The notes beneath the pieces were generated by a model. It did not search any database. It was not told the DNA's origin and saw only the letters and a list, made by a program, of their open reading frames with translations. A program made the position numbers and the translations under genes. Source: Fimousia sp036311565 (GTDB taxonomy: Bacteria; Bacillota; Clostridia; Lachnospirales; Lachnospiraceae). From it: a stretch of DNA of 61,621 bases. The stretch spans positions 1-61,621 of the forward strand of contig JAXJPR010000010.1 in the NCBI GenBank assembly GCA_036311565.1, written 5' to 3'. Positions within the stretch are counted from its first letter, which is position 1, and each line of letters starts with the position of its first letter. Positions 16,657 through 24,532 of this stretch are shown piece after piece.

Positions 16657-16699
16657 AAAAAAGAGATAGTAATAGAATGTTTGTTACTATCTCTTTTTT
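16657..16699. terminator. Bidirectional terminator
   Basis: GAGATAGTAA (16663-16672) and TTACTATCTC (16684-16693) form a perfect stem flanked by AAAAAA and TTTTTT. It can serve both the AEC gene and the convergent aminopeptidase gene. Confidence 0.85.
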
Positions 16700-16706
16700 C
16701 TCTTCT

Positions 16707-18488
16707 TTAAATTGCTCTGGTATATTCTTTTAGCCAGTCTTGTTCTTCTTTTGTCAGATGTGGTGCGATTTTTGCATAAACTTTTGCATGATAGTCGTTT
16801 AACCATGTTTTTTCTTGTTGACTCATCTCATCAGGTTCAATACCATCTAAGTCAATGGGAACATAAGTTAAATATTCAAATTGGAGAAATTGGCCGTATT
16901 CATTGCGTTTCCATTTGGTACAGAGAAGTTCGTTTTCGATACGAATTCCAAATTTACCTTCTACATAAACACCAGGTTCATCAGTAGTAATCATTCCGGG
17001 AAGCAATACTGCATCCAGATTTTCTGGTGTAGTCCGGAAACGGAAGCTGTTTGGACCTTCATGAACACTTAATAAATGCCCAACACCATGCCCGGTACCG
17101 TGACGATAATCCAGTCCCATATCCCACAATGGCTGACGGGCAAGGCAATCTAAGTTACTTCCACGACAGCCTAATAAAAATTTTGCATTTGCCAGATGAA
17201 GCATAGAACGGCAGACGGCTGTATAACAACGCTTTTCTTCGGGAGAAACAGGTCCAAGGATAAAAGTTCTTGTAATATCTGTAGTTCCATCTAAATATTG
17301 TCCGCCAGAATCGACCAAAAGCATTCCTTCTGGGCAGATGGTGGCATTGGAATCAGGAGTTACATGATAATGAACAATGGCTGCATCTGGTCCATATGCA
17401 GATATGGTCTGAAAACTTAAATCTAATGCAAGATTATCGGAAAGTCTTAACTGATCAATTTGATTAGCTGCTTCTAATTCGGAAAGATTACGTTCTTTTA
17501 TGGTATTTTTTAACCAATACATAAATTTTGTCATATAGACACCATCTCTCAGATGACAGGATTTGGTGTTTTCTATTTCAATTTCTGATTTTACGATTTT
17601 TTCGTTTGTGATCCATCCATCCTTTTCAATCAATGAAATACTTGCATGAAGATTCTTATAGCAGCAATAATTCATATCCTTCTTATCAATGAGCATGGAT
17701 GTGTCTTGAAGCGTTTGCACAAAGGAATAGAAATCTTCGTAAGGTTTGATTTCTATACCACGATCATTGAGCATTGCAATAGATTCTTTCTGGAATACTT
17801 CATCCTGGACAAATAATATAGCATGTTCCAAAGAAATATAAGCATAAGATAAGACCACTGGAGTATGGGTAATATCATTTCCTCGAATATTAAAAAGCCA
17901 GGCGATTTCCATTAAACCATTTAGAATTTGACACTGTACATTCTGACTGCGCAAATAATTTCGAAATGCTTCTAATTTTTCCCCTACAGGGATTCCAGCA
18001 TATTTTTCCGGAACCAGATAAGCTGGTTCTTTGGAAAGGGGAGGGCATGAAGTCCATACTTCATGAGCAAGGTCTAAATCCCATCGGAAAGATATATTCA
18101 TGTCATATAATTGTCTCTCAAGTATATGAATTTCAGTCGTAGTGTAGAGACGACCGTCAAATCCTAATGTTTCTCCTTTGTTCATATGGCTTTTTAAGTA
18201 TTCAGGAATTTCCGGGACATCGGGCATTCCGGATTTCATCAACTGGATACCTGTTTCTAATAATTCTTTTTCTGCCTGAATATAATAGCGTCCATCTACC
18301 CAGAGCCAGGCTTCTCTTTGACTTACTAAAAGACTGCCGGCAGATCCGGTAAAACCAGATAAGAATTCTCTGCATTTGAAGTAGTCACTAATGTATTCAG
18401 AATGATGATAATCTGAAGTTGGGATTAAATAATAGTCAATCTGTTGTTGCCGCATTTTTTCCTGCAATAATGTAATCTCTTTTTTCAT
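16707..18488 (-). CDS. Xaa-Pro aminopeptidase (M24 family)
   Basis: A dimetal peptidase that removes an N-terminal residue ahead of proline. From ATG 18488 (AAAGGAGGT nine bases upstream) the protein has 593 residues; a longer in-frame start adds 48 residues with no support. Seen: two creatinase-like N-terminal domains, then the pita-bread domain with metal ligands in DSGGQYLDGTTDITR, GTGHGVGHLLSVHEGP, TDEPGVY and GIRIENELL. The size matches the long eukaryote-like aminopeptidase P type with a C-terminal extension. It has no signal peptide and is probably cytoplasmic. Confidence 0.93.
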   Translation of the reverse strand: MKKEITLLQEKMRQQQIDYYLIPTSDYHHSEYISDYFKCREFLSGFTGSAGSLLVSQREAWLWVDGRYYIQAEKELLETGIQLMKSGMPDVPEIPEYLKSHMNKGETLGFDGRLYTTTEIHILERQLYDMNISFRWDLDLAHEVWTSCPPLSKEPAYLVPEKYAGIPVGEKLEAFRNYLRSQNVQCQILNGLMEIAWLFNIRGNDITHTPVVLSYAYISLEHAILFVQDEVFQKESIAMLNDRGIEIKPYEDFYSFVQTLQDTSMLIDKKDMNYCCYKNLHASISLIEKDGWITNEKIVKSEIEIENTKSCHLRDGVYMTKFMYWLKNTIKERNLSELEAANQIDQLRLSDNLALDLSFQTISAYGPDAAIVHYHVTPDSNATICPEGMLLVDSGGQYLDGTTDITRTFILGPVSPEEKRCYTAVCRSMLHLANAKFLLGCRGSNLDCLARQPLWDMGLDYRHGTGHGVGHLLSVHEGPNSFRFRTTPENLDAVLLPGMITTDEPGVYVEGKFGIRIENELLCTKWKRNEYGQFLQFEYLTYVPIDLDGIEPDEMSQQEKTWLNDYHAKVYAKIAPHLTKEEQDWLKEYTRAI

Positions 18489-18574
18489 TGGAATGAAACC
18501 TCCTTTACTGATATCTATTGTAGCCAAGATGATACCTGTATTGCAAGGCTTAGATAGAAAAATTGTAAAAGAGT

Positions 18575-18589
18575 ATACCAGTGGTAAAT
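18575..18589. promoter_or_regulatory. Candidate GntR operator
   Basis: TATACCAGTGGTAAA is a 15 bp near-palindrome (6 of 7 base pairs around a central G) just upstream of the gntR -35. TGGTATA recurs at 18616-18622 across the -10. Both would suit autoregulation; this is inference. Confidence 0.35.
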
Positions 18590-18595
18590 CAATAA

Positions 18596-18624
18596 TTGAC
18601 ATGTGGTTAATGCAATGGTATAGT
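18596..18624 (+). promoter_or_regulatory. Promoter of the gntR-araM-rpiB operon
   Basis: Consensus TTGACA (18596-18601), 17 bp, TATAGT (18619-18624). It is one of the strongest promoters by sequence in the window. Confidence 0.8.
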
Positions 18625-18649
18625 ATAGCCATAGGAAGGAGTCAGGGAT

Positions 18650-19384
18650 ATGCAAGCAAGAACAGAAAAACCATTGTATCTTAGATTAAGCGAAGCCATT
18701 TTAGAAAAATATCGTCATCTGGATTATTATTCACCGCTTCCAGGAGAGAGAGAGTTAGGTGAAATTTTCCATACCAGCAGACCGACGATAAGGAAGGCCA
18801 TAGATGTACTGGAAAAGGAAGGAAAGATTATCAGACTTCAGGGAAAAGGGACCTTTTATTTAGGAGATGAATCTCATGTGGATCATCAGATGAATTCGAT
18901 TATTGGTTTTTATAATGATGTAAAACTGCAAGGTAAGATTACAAGAAGTAAGATTTTACTGCAAAATGTAGAACCAGCTTCAAAAGCCATTGCAGAAAAG
19001 TTAGAAATCAAGGAAGGGGATTTGGTCTTTCATTTGGAAAGACTGCGCTATATTGATGGAGAATTGTACTGTCTGACCAATTCATACCATCCGATGGAAT
19101 ATTGTCCAGATCTAAGAAAAGTGGATTTTACGGAACGCTCCTTATATAATACATTGGAAGAATATGGGATTTATCTGGCTAAAATGAGACAGACACTGGA
19201 AGTAAAAGCAGCCAATGCCTATGAGGCATTACAATTAGAAATCAGGGAGGGAGATTCCATTTCTGTATGGTCATCCATCACATACGATACAGATGACCGG
19301 ATTGTAGAATATGTTCAGGTAAAGACGCAGGCGTATAAAACTAAGTATGAAATTATGGTTTATAATGATAAAGCAAAAAAATGA
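18650..19384 (+). CDS. GntR-family regulator with UTRA domain (HutC subfamily)
   Basis: A ligand-responsive transcription factor of 244 residues. The N-terminal winged helix (about 1-72) has LPGERELGEIFHTSRPTIRK and GKIIRLQGKGTFY, the HutC wing. The UTRA ligand domain follows (about 90-235), with the typical PLYHxE-like segment LVFHLERLRYIDGELYCL. UTRA domains usually bind phosphorylated sugars or amino sugars. It probably controls its own operon with araM and the rpiB-like gene and may act at the palindrome by its promoter. GGAAGGAG lies eight bases before the ATG. Confidence 0.9.
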   Translation: MQARTEKPLYLRLSEAILEKYRHLDYYSPLPGERELGEIFHTSRPTIRKAIDVLEKEGKIIRLQGKGTFYLGDESHVDHQMNSIIGFYNDVKLQGKITRSKILLQNVEPASKAIAEKLEIKEGDLVFHLERLRYIDGELYCLTNSYHPMEYCPDLRKVDFTERSLYNTLEEYGIYLAKMRQTLEVKAANAYEALQLEIREGDSISVWSSITYDTDDRIVEYVQVKTQAYKTKYEIMVYNDKAKK

Positions 19385-19409
19385 TAGTAAAAGTGAAGGA
19401 GAAAATGTT

Positions 19410-20594
19410 ATGAATGAAATTTTAGAAATGACAATGAATGAAATGGCGAATGCAAATTTCGACTGCAGTTGTGGAAAGCATCATACATTAGATATTAAAC
19501 ATATGTCTATCGGAAAAGGAACACTTCCTACTATCGTAGAGGTTGCACAGCCTTTTAAAAATAAGCAGATCTTAATGATCAGTGATAATCATACATTTGA
19601 TGCCGCTGGTGCAAGAACGCTGAATATTTTGGAGGAAAATGGGTTTGATGTTAAAAGCTTTACGTTCCAAACAGGTGAGGGGATTTTAATTCCAAATGAA
19701 AAAGCACTAGGACGTTTATTCATGGAACTAGATCAAGGAATTGGCTTAATTGTTTCTGTTGGTTCTGGGACCTTAAATGACCTTGCAAAATATACGTCTG
19801 CAAGAACAGGTATTCCATATATAATCGTTTGTACGGCCCCATCAATGGATGGATATGCAGCAGATGGAGCGCCAATGATCAAAGCAGGAAGAAAGATATC
19901 CTTTCTTGCGACCCTTCCATATGCCATCATTGGGGATACGGATATTATGAAAGAAGCACCTATGCGTTTGATTCATGCAGGTTTTGGCGATGTACTTGGA
20001 AAATGGACCGCTTTAGCTGACTGGCATCTGGCAAAAGAAATTGCTGGAGATTATTGTTGTGAAACTTGTGTGACTCTGGTCCAGAGAGCGCTTAAGAAAG
20101 TAGTAGACAATGCAGAAGGGATAGCAAATCGAGATGAGGATGCTATTTTATATTTGATCGAAGCACTGACTTTAACAGGAGTTGCAATGGGGCTGATTGG
20201 AATTTCAAGACCTGCATCTGGTGCAGAGCATATGTTGAGTCACTATTGGGAAATGGATTTTATTGCAAAAGGGAAATATCCGGAATTGCATGGTATTAAA
20301 GTTGGTATTGCAACACCAATTATTGCTGAAATGTTTGAATTAATGCAGGATGATGTACCGGATTGTGCATTAGAATTAGCACCAGCAAGAGAAGAAGTAG
20401 AAAAACTGCTTCGTACAGCAGGTGCGCCGGTATATCCTACAGAAGTTGGAATTGATAAGGAATTATTTTACAACAGTATTATAGAAGCATATACGGTAAG
20501 AAACCGTTACAGTATTCTGCAAACTGCAGTAGAGAAAGGTCGTATTGAAGAATGTGCCAAAATCATCACTGACAGAATTTATGGAGTCCAGTAA
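19410..20594 (+). CDS. araM: Glycerol-1-phosphate dehydrogenase (AraM family)
   Basis: AraM enzymes are metal-dependent dehydrogenases that reduce dihydroxyacetone phosphate to sn-glycerol-1-phosphate with NAD(P)H. ATG 19410 (GAAGGAG upstream) gives 394 residues, the Bacillus AraM length. Seen: N-terminal CSCGKHH (19-25) as in bacterial AraM proteins, nucleotide-binding GSGTLND (118-124), SMDGYAADGAP (145-155), and likely metal ligands Asp148, His274 and His294. Placement between a GntR regulator and a pentose-phosphate-type isomerase suggests a catabolic or salvage role, possibly on a different polyol phosphate. The family is sure; the substrate is not. Confidence 0.9.
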   Translation: MNEILEMTMNEMANANFDCSCGKHHTLDIKHMSIGKGTLPTIVEVAQPFKNKQILMISDNHTFDAAGARTLNILEENGFDVKSFTFQTGEGILIPNEKALGRLFMELDQGIGLIVSVGSGTLNDLAKYTSARTGIPYIIVCTAPSMDGYAADGAPMIKAGRKISFLATLPYAIIGDTDIMKEAPMRLIHAGFGDVLGKWTALADWHLAKEIAGDYCCETCVTLVQRALKKVVDNAEGIANRDEDAILYLIEALTLTGVAMGLIGISRPASGAEHMLSHYWEMDFIAKGKYPELHGIKVGIATPIIAEMFELMQDDVPDCALELAPAREEVEKLLRTAGAPVYPTEVGIDKELFYNSIIEAYTVRNRYSILQTAVEKGRIEECAKIITDRIYGVQ

Positions 20595-20660
20595 AAGGCT
20601 TTATAGATAAAGATTGGGTAAAAGAAAAGATTCAGATGTTAAATTTTAGGAGGAGAAGAG

Positions 20661-21098
20661 ATGAAAGTAGTATTTGGTTGTGATCCTAATGCACAGGAAT
20701 TTAAAGAAGAATTAATGGAATTTGTGGCAGGGCTTGGTCATGAAGTAGCAGACTTTGGAAGTAAAGATCCCATTTATGCCAATACCGCTATTAAAGTAGC
20801 AAAATCTGTTGCAGCAAAAGAATTTGACAGAGGAATTCTTGTATGTGGTACAGGAATTGGAGTTTCTATTGCAGCAAACAAAGTAAAGGGTGCCTATGCA
20901 GCATGTATCCATGATATATATCAGGCACAAAGATCGGAATTATCCAATCATGCCAATATCATTACTATGGGATCTCAGGTAATTGGTGTCAATCTTGCAA
21001 AATGCATGGTAGAAGAATATTTATCCTGTACATTTGACCAAAATGGAAGATCTGGTGATAAAGTACAAAGAATCATTGATTTTGAAAATGAACAGTAA
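20661..21098 (+). CDS. RpiB/LacA/LacB-family sugar-phosphate isomerase, atypical active site
   Basis: A 145-residue aldose-ketose phosphate isomerase of the ribose-5-phosphate isomerase B fold. The catalytic loop VCGTGIGVSIAANK carries Cys62 and Thr64. The usual N-terminal Asp-His pair is Asp8-Pro9 here (GCDPN), and the segment RSELSNHANIITMG lacks the His that in E. coli RpiB acts in ring opening. The C-terminal half (FDQNGRSGDKVQRI) resembles the branch with tetrulose or allose phosphate isomerases more than housekeeping RpiB. TTAGGAGGAG lies ahead of the ATG. It is the last gene of the operon, with a terminator behind it. Confidence 0.85.
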   Translation: MKVVFGCDPNAQEFKEELMEFVAGLGHEVADFGSKDPIYANTAIKVAKSVAAKEFDRGILVCGTGIGVSIAANKVKGAYAACIHDIYQAQRSELSNHANIITMGSQVIGVNLAKCMVEEYLSCTFDQNGRSGDKVQRIIDFENEQ

Positions 21099-21149
21099 AG
21101 AATCATCCATTGAATTGTCCTAGTTTAATACATACTCATACAAATGAAG

Positions 21150-21173
21150 GAGGTGCCAAAAGGTACCTCTTTT
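21150..21173 (+). terminator. Terminator of the gntR-araM-rpiB operon
   Basis: GAGGTGCC (21150-21157), loop AAAA, GGTACCTC (21162-21169), then TTTTGCTTT. The stem has one G-T pair. Confidence 0.8.
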
Positions 21174-21212
21174 GCTTTATAAAAATTTATTATGTATCCA
21201 TAGAAATCATGA

Positions 21213-21365
21213 ATTAAGGCAAATTGCATTATATCAATACAAGAAGAATGTTTTTATATAGACGATATAAATGGCAGCAAAATCTATTTTAAAATTTTAG
21301 CATTAAGAAATGGTGTCATTCAATTAGAATGGCCAATATATGGAGTAAATCATCTCAAACTTTGA
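21213..21365 (+). pseudogene. Possible gene remnant, unidentified
   Basis: Between the rpiB terminator and the next promoter a 50-codon frame is open with no start codon or ribosome site. Its residues (for example YIDDINGSKIYFKILALRNG) look protein-like, but this could be chance in A+T-rich DNA. I see nothing else in 21174-21361. Confidence 0.15.
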
Positions 21366-21390
21366 ATTACATGTTAAATTATGATATACT
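21362..21390 (+). promoter_or_regulatory. Promoter of the yqeY-like gene
   Basis: TTGAAT (21362-21367), 17 bp, TATACT (21385-21390), about 30 bases before the start codon. Confidence 0.7.
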
Positions 21391-21423
21391 TATTTTTAAT
21401 ATAGTTTGAAAGAAGGAATTATG

Positions 21424-21870
21424 ATGAGCAAAATTGATGAAATCAGAAAAGAAATGATGATGGCCATGAAGAAGAAAGAAAAGGCCAGAAAAGATTCTTT
21501 GTCTATGCTGCTTTCTGCATTGAAAAATGCCCAGATTGATAAAAGAGAAGAATTGACGGAATCAGAAGAAAATGCAGTTATTGCAAAAGAAATCAAACAA
21601 ACAAAAGAAACCATGGATTCTTGTCCGGCAGATCGTACAGACATTATTGAAGAATGTCAGGCACGTCTTGCAGTATATAAGGAATTTGCTCCTGAAGAAA
21701 TGAACGAAGAACAGATTAAAGCATGTATCCAGGGTGTATTAGAAGAACTTGGAATTACAGAGCCTGCCAAAAAGGACCGCGGAGCAATTATGAAAGTCTT
21801 AATGCCAAAAGTACGTGGAAAAGCAGATGGAAAACTAGTAAACCAGATGGTTTCTGATATGTTAAAATAA
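21424..21870 (+). CDS. yqeY: GatB/YqeY domain protein
   Basis: A 148-residue protein of the YqeY family, which shares the helical tail domain of the amidotransferase subunit GatB. Seen: lysine-rich N-terminal helices (KKKEKARKDSLSMLLSALKNAQIDKREELTE), EEMNEEQIKACIQGVLEELG in the middle and the C-terminal GKADGKLVNQMVSDMLK. A role in tRNA or aminoacylation quality is suspected, not proven. ATG 21424 lies seven bases from AAGG; ATG 21421 is possible. Single-gene unit with its own promoter and terminator. Confidence 0.9.
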   Translation: MSKIDEIRKEMMMAMKKKEKARKDSLSMLLSALKNAQIDKREELTESEENAVIAKEIKQTKETMDSCPADRTDIIEECQARLAVYKEFAPEEMNEEQIKACIQGVLEELGITEPAKKDRGAIMKVLMPKVRGKADGKLVNQMVSDMLK

Positions 21871-21880
21871 TTTTTAAATC

Positions 21881-21919
21881 AAAATCCATGGATCAAGAAA
21901 AAGATTCCATGGATTTTTT
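21881..21919 (+). terminator. Terminator of the yqeY-like gene
   Basis: AAAATCCATGGA (21881-21892) pairs with TCCATGGATTTT (21906-21917), ending in T6. It touches the end of the convergent brkB-like gene and may serve both. Confidence 0.8.
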
Positions 21920-21921
21920 GT

Positions 21922-22743
21922 CTAATAATATTGGGAAGAATGATAAAAATGGTAATTGATTTCTGCACCAATGAAAAGAATATTCATACAGGCATAAAGC
22001 CATAAAAGAGCAAGAAGCAACCCTGTTAAATTTCCGTACATGTCAAGGACTGTGGTGAAATTTCCATAATAAAGGGAAAAAACAGAAGAGGAAGCAATCC
22101 AGCCAACTGCACTGAAAATAGCACCTGGAATAACTTCGGAAAATCGAATTTTCTGGCTTGGTAAAAACTTATAAATGGCTAAGAACACCAGGACAAAGAT
22201 GGTGAAACTTAGAAAAATCCGCCCAATAACAAAGAGAGTATTCAAACGTTCTAAAATTGGAAACCACTGATATAAATATAAAAAGAATGTATTTCCAAAT
22301 ACTAAAACTAACAGACCAAAAATAATTGCAATAATAAATAATACAATATATAAAGTCGAAAGAAGTCTCATAACAATAAAATTACGGTCTTCATCGATTT
22401 CATATACAGAATTTAAGCCATTAATCAAGGCGTTGACTCCTTTTGAAGCAGACCATAACAAACTTAGACCATTAAAAGACAATAAGGCGGTTGATTGCTG
22501 CAGATAGACCATTTCAATAATTGAAATGACAAATGCGCTGTATTGGGAAGGAAGATAGTCCTCACAGGCCATTAGAATATCCGCCTGATTAAAAGGTAGA
22601 AAACGAGTAATATACAAAATAAACATAATAAATGGAAATGTAGATAAAACAGTAAAGAATGCTGCCTGTGCCGCAAAGGCTACAATGTGATCCTGGCGCA
22701 TCTTTGTCATAATCGCCTGTACGGCTGCAATAATTTGTATCAT
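21922..22743 (-). CDS. YihY/BrkB-family membrane protein
   Basis: A 273-residue protein with about six membrane spans, annotated in databases as YihY or 'ribonuclease BN', although the E. coli namesake is not the RNase. Seen: N-terminal AFAAQAAFFTVLSTFPFI, the family LLWSASKGVNALINGLNSVY with the conserved Ser-Ala-Ser, and C-terminal GNLTGLLLALLWLYACMNILFIGAEIN. ATG 22743 has AAGGAAGG upstream; earlier in-frame starts run through hairpin DNA and lack support. Proposed roles are transport or envelope-related; unknown here. Confidence 0.88.
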   Translation of the reverse strand: MIQIIAAVQAIMTKMRQDHIVAFAAQAAFFTVLSTFPFIMFILYITRFLPFNQADILMACEDYLPSQYSAFVISIIEMVYLQQSTALLSFNGLSLLWSASKGVNALINGLNSVYEIDEDRNFIVMRLLSTLYIVLFIIAIIFGLLVLVFGNTFFLYLYQWFPILERLNTLFVIGRIFLSFTIFVLVFLAIYKFLPSQKIRFSEVIPGAIFSAVGWIASSSVFSLYYGNFTTVLDMYGNLTGLLLALLWLYACMNILFIGAEINYHFYHSSQYY

Positions 22744-22807
22744 GCTCAATAACCTTCCTTTAAAATTCGATATTTTAATATTATGTGAATAGAAAAATAT
22801 CAATAAA

Positions 22808-22836
22808 AGTGTACCATAATTGCCTTGAAACCACAA
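22808..22836 (-). promoter_or_regulatory. Promoter of the brkB-like gene
   Basis: On the minus strand TTGTGG (22836-22831), 17 bp, TACACT (22813-22808). Confidence 0.5.
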
Positions 22837-22840
22837 GCAG

Positions 22841-22959
22841 CGCAGTATGCAAAAAACTGCGTTACACTTCGTTTTTTTACGGCTAAACGCCGTATGGCAA
22901 GAAATAAAAAAAGATTGCTTAGTAAGTAAACTTCCACGCAATCTTTTTTTATTTCTTGC
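22841..22959. repeat. Cluster of three inverted repeats between divergent promoters
   Basis: Hairpin 1: CGCAGT (22841-22846) with ACTGCG (22856-22861). Hairpin 2: TACGGC (22878-22883) with GCCGTA (22889-22894). Hairpin 3: a perfect 22 bp inverted repeat, arms 22897-22918 and 22938-22959, with a 19-base loop. The core of hairpin 3 (GATTGC/GCAATC with A7 and T7) is a bidirectional terminator. Neither flanking transcript should include it. It could be a small RNA gene ending in a terminator, or a palindromic repeat element. Confidence 0.6.
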
Positions 22960-23000
22960 TGCATGGCTTATTAGTTACGAATATTCTATGCAATCTATGG

Positions 23001-23028
23001 TTGACATATGTAGGAATCGTGGTATAAA
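23001..23028 (+). promoter_or_regulatory. Promoter of the pheST T-box leader
   Basis: TTGACA (23001-23006), 16 bp, TATAAA (23023-23028). Transcription from about 23035 would give a leader of nearly 390 bases before pheS. Confidence 0.75.
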
Positions 23029-23039
23029 ATAAGTAAAGT

Positions 23040-23278
23040 TAAAGACTATGACGGTGCACAGTAGAGTATTTATTTTCATACAGAGAGAGAGGGTCATTGG
23101 CTGTAAGCCTTCTTATGTTCAGATATTTACTTGAAATTCACACCTAAGTTGCATTTCTGAAGGATTAGTAGGAAGTGACGTGACTGCTCGTTACGCAGAT
23201 GTAAGTGTCAGACAGTTTGTTTGGAATTAGGGTGGTACCGCGATGACTTCGTCCCTTGGTGGGAACGGGGTCTTTTTT
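23040..23278 (+). promoter_or_regulatory. T-box riboswitch sensing tRNA-Phe
   Basis: The T-box sequence AGGGTGGTACCGCG is at 23229-23242. The terminator follows (stem 23245-23255 with 23261-23272, one bulge, then TTTTTT). Upstream, AGTAGAG (stem I base, near 23059) and AGAGAGAGGGTC lead to the specifier region; TTC at 23137-23139, followed by A, is the likely phenylalanine codon. Uncharged tRNA-Phe is expected to favour the antiterminator and so raise pheST. The element is certain; the exact specifier is inferred from the downstream genes. Confidence 0.93.
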
Positions 23279-23311
23279 CATTTATAAGAAATATTGGCCT
23301 TCTTATAAATG
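23279..23311 (+). other. Second hairpin just after the T-box terminator
   Basis: CATTTATAAGAA (23279-23290) pairs perfectly over 12 bp with TTCTTATAAATG (23300-23311). It begins where the terminator T-run ends and is followed by A residues, so it is not itself a terminator. The rest of 23312-23421 holds no clear element. Confidence 0.55.
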
Positions 23312-23421
23312 AAAATGTTCCTTGAGGCTGCACCAATGTGCAAAGGAAGTTGTCAAGTTCAGACCGCATGTTAAGTACATGATGACCGTCATAATCATAA
23401 TAAATTACAAGGAGTAGGAAG

Positions 23422-24441
23422 ATGAAAGAAAGATTAGAAGCCATTAAAAATTCTGCACTAGAACAGATTAAACAGGCGCAGAAAATGGAAAACTTAAATG
23501 ACATCAAAGTAAATTTCCTGGGTAAAAAAGGAGAATTAACAAAAGTATTAAAAGGAATGAAAGATGTTGCCAAAGAAGACCGTCCAAAGGTTGGTCAGAT
23601 GGTAAATGAAACTCGTGCAATTATTGAAGAATCCTTAGAAAAAGAACGAAATTTATTAGCGAAGAAAATTCGTGAAGAAAAGATGAAAATGGAAGTGATC
23701 GATGTAACACTTCCAGGAACCAGAGTAGAAAAAGGACATCGCCATCCAAATCAGATTGCGTTAGAAGATTTACAGCGTGTATTCATTGGTATGGGATATG
23801 AAGTGGTAGAAGGTCCAGAAATAGAATATGATAAATATAACTTTGAATTATTAAATATTCCTGCAAATCATCCAGCAAAAGATGAACAGGATACATTCTA
23901 TATTACAAAAGATATCTTATTAAGAACACAGACATCTCCAGTACAGGCACGTATTATGGAAACAGGAAAGATGCCAATTCGTGTAATTGCACCAGGAAGA
24001 GTATTCCGTTCTGATGAAGTAGATGCGACCCATTCTCCATCTTTCCACCAGGTAGAAGGGTTAGTTGTGGATAAAGGCATCACTTTTGCTGATTTAAAAG
24101 GAACATTAGAACAATTTGCAAAAGAATTCTTTGGTCCTGAAACACAGGTAAAATTCAGACCTCACCATTTCCCATTCACAGAGCCAAGTGCTGAAGTGGA
24201 TGTTACTTGCTTTAAATGCGGAGGAAAAGGATGCCGTATGTGTAAAGGAAGTGGTTGGATTGAAATTTTAGGATGTGGAATGGTACATCCAAAAGTATTA
24301 AAAGATTGTGGAATTGATCCAGAAGTATATTCAGGATTTGCATTTGGTATTGGTCTAGAACGTATTGCATTGTTAAAATACGAAATCGATGATATGCGCC
24401 TGTTATACGAAAATGACGTAAGATTCTTAAAACAGTTCTAA
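23422..24441 (+). CDS. pheS: Phenylalanine--tRNA ligase, alpha subunit
   Basis: The catalytic subunit of the alpha2-beta2 enzyme that charges tRNA-Phe. The 339-residue protein has an N-terminal coiled coil (about 1-85), then class II motif 1 (VFIGMGYEVVEGPEIE), motif 2 (FRSDEVDATHSPSFHQVEG) and motif 3 (FAFGIGLERIALLKYEI). A four-cysteine insert (CFKCGGKGCRMCKG) is present, common in clostridial PheS. AAGGAGTAGG precedes the ATG. It is controlled by the T-box upstream and followed by pheT. Confidence 0.98.
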   Translation: MKERLEAIKNSALEQIKQAQKMENLNDIKVNFLGKKGELTKVLKGMKDVAKEDRPKVGQMVNETRAIIEESLEKERNLLAKKIREEKMKMEVIDVTLPGTRVEKGHRHPNQIALEDLQRVFIGMGYEVVEGPEIEYDKYNFELLNIPANHPAKDEQDTFYITKDILLRTQTSPVQARIMETGKMPIRVIAPGRVFRSDEVDATHSPSFHQVEGLVVDKGITFADLKGTLEQFAKEFFGPETQVKFRPHHFPFTEPSAEVDVTCFKCGGKGCRMCKGSGWIEILGCGMVHPKVLKDCGIDPEVYSGFAFGIGLERIALLKYEIDDMRLLYENDVRFLKQF

Positions 24442-24532
24442 GGCATGAGAATTTGCGCAGTAAATTTTTCGAATGTGGTAGAGTTTTTCGGATAAAAAAT
24501 TAAAAAATATTATAAATTTTGGAGGAAGAATC

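Noticed and set aside
18489..18632. N-terminal extension of the Xaa-Pro aminopeptidase
   Set aside because: The conserved protein begins at ATG 18488, with AAAGGAGGT; the extension would run through the gntR promoter region.
22847..23032. Small open frame on the plus strand through the hairpin cluster
   Set aside because: No ribosome site, composition dictated by inverted repeats, and it crosses the pheS promoter.
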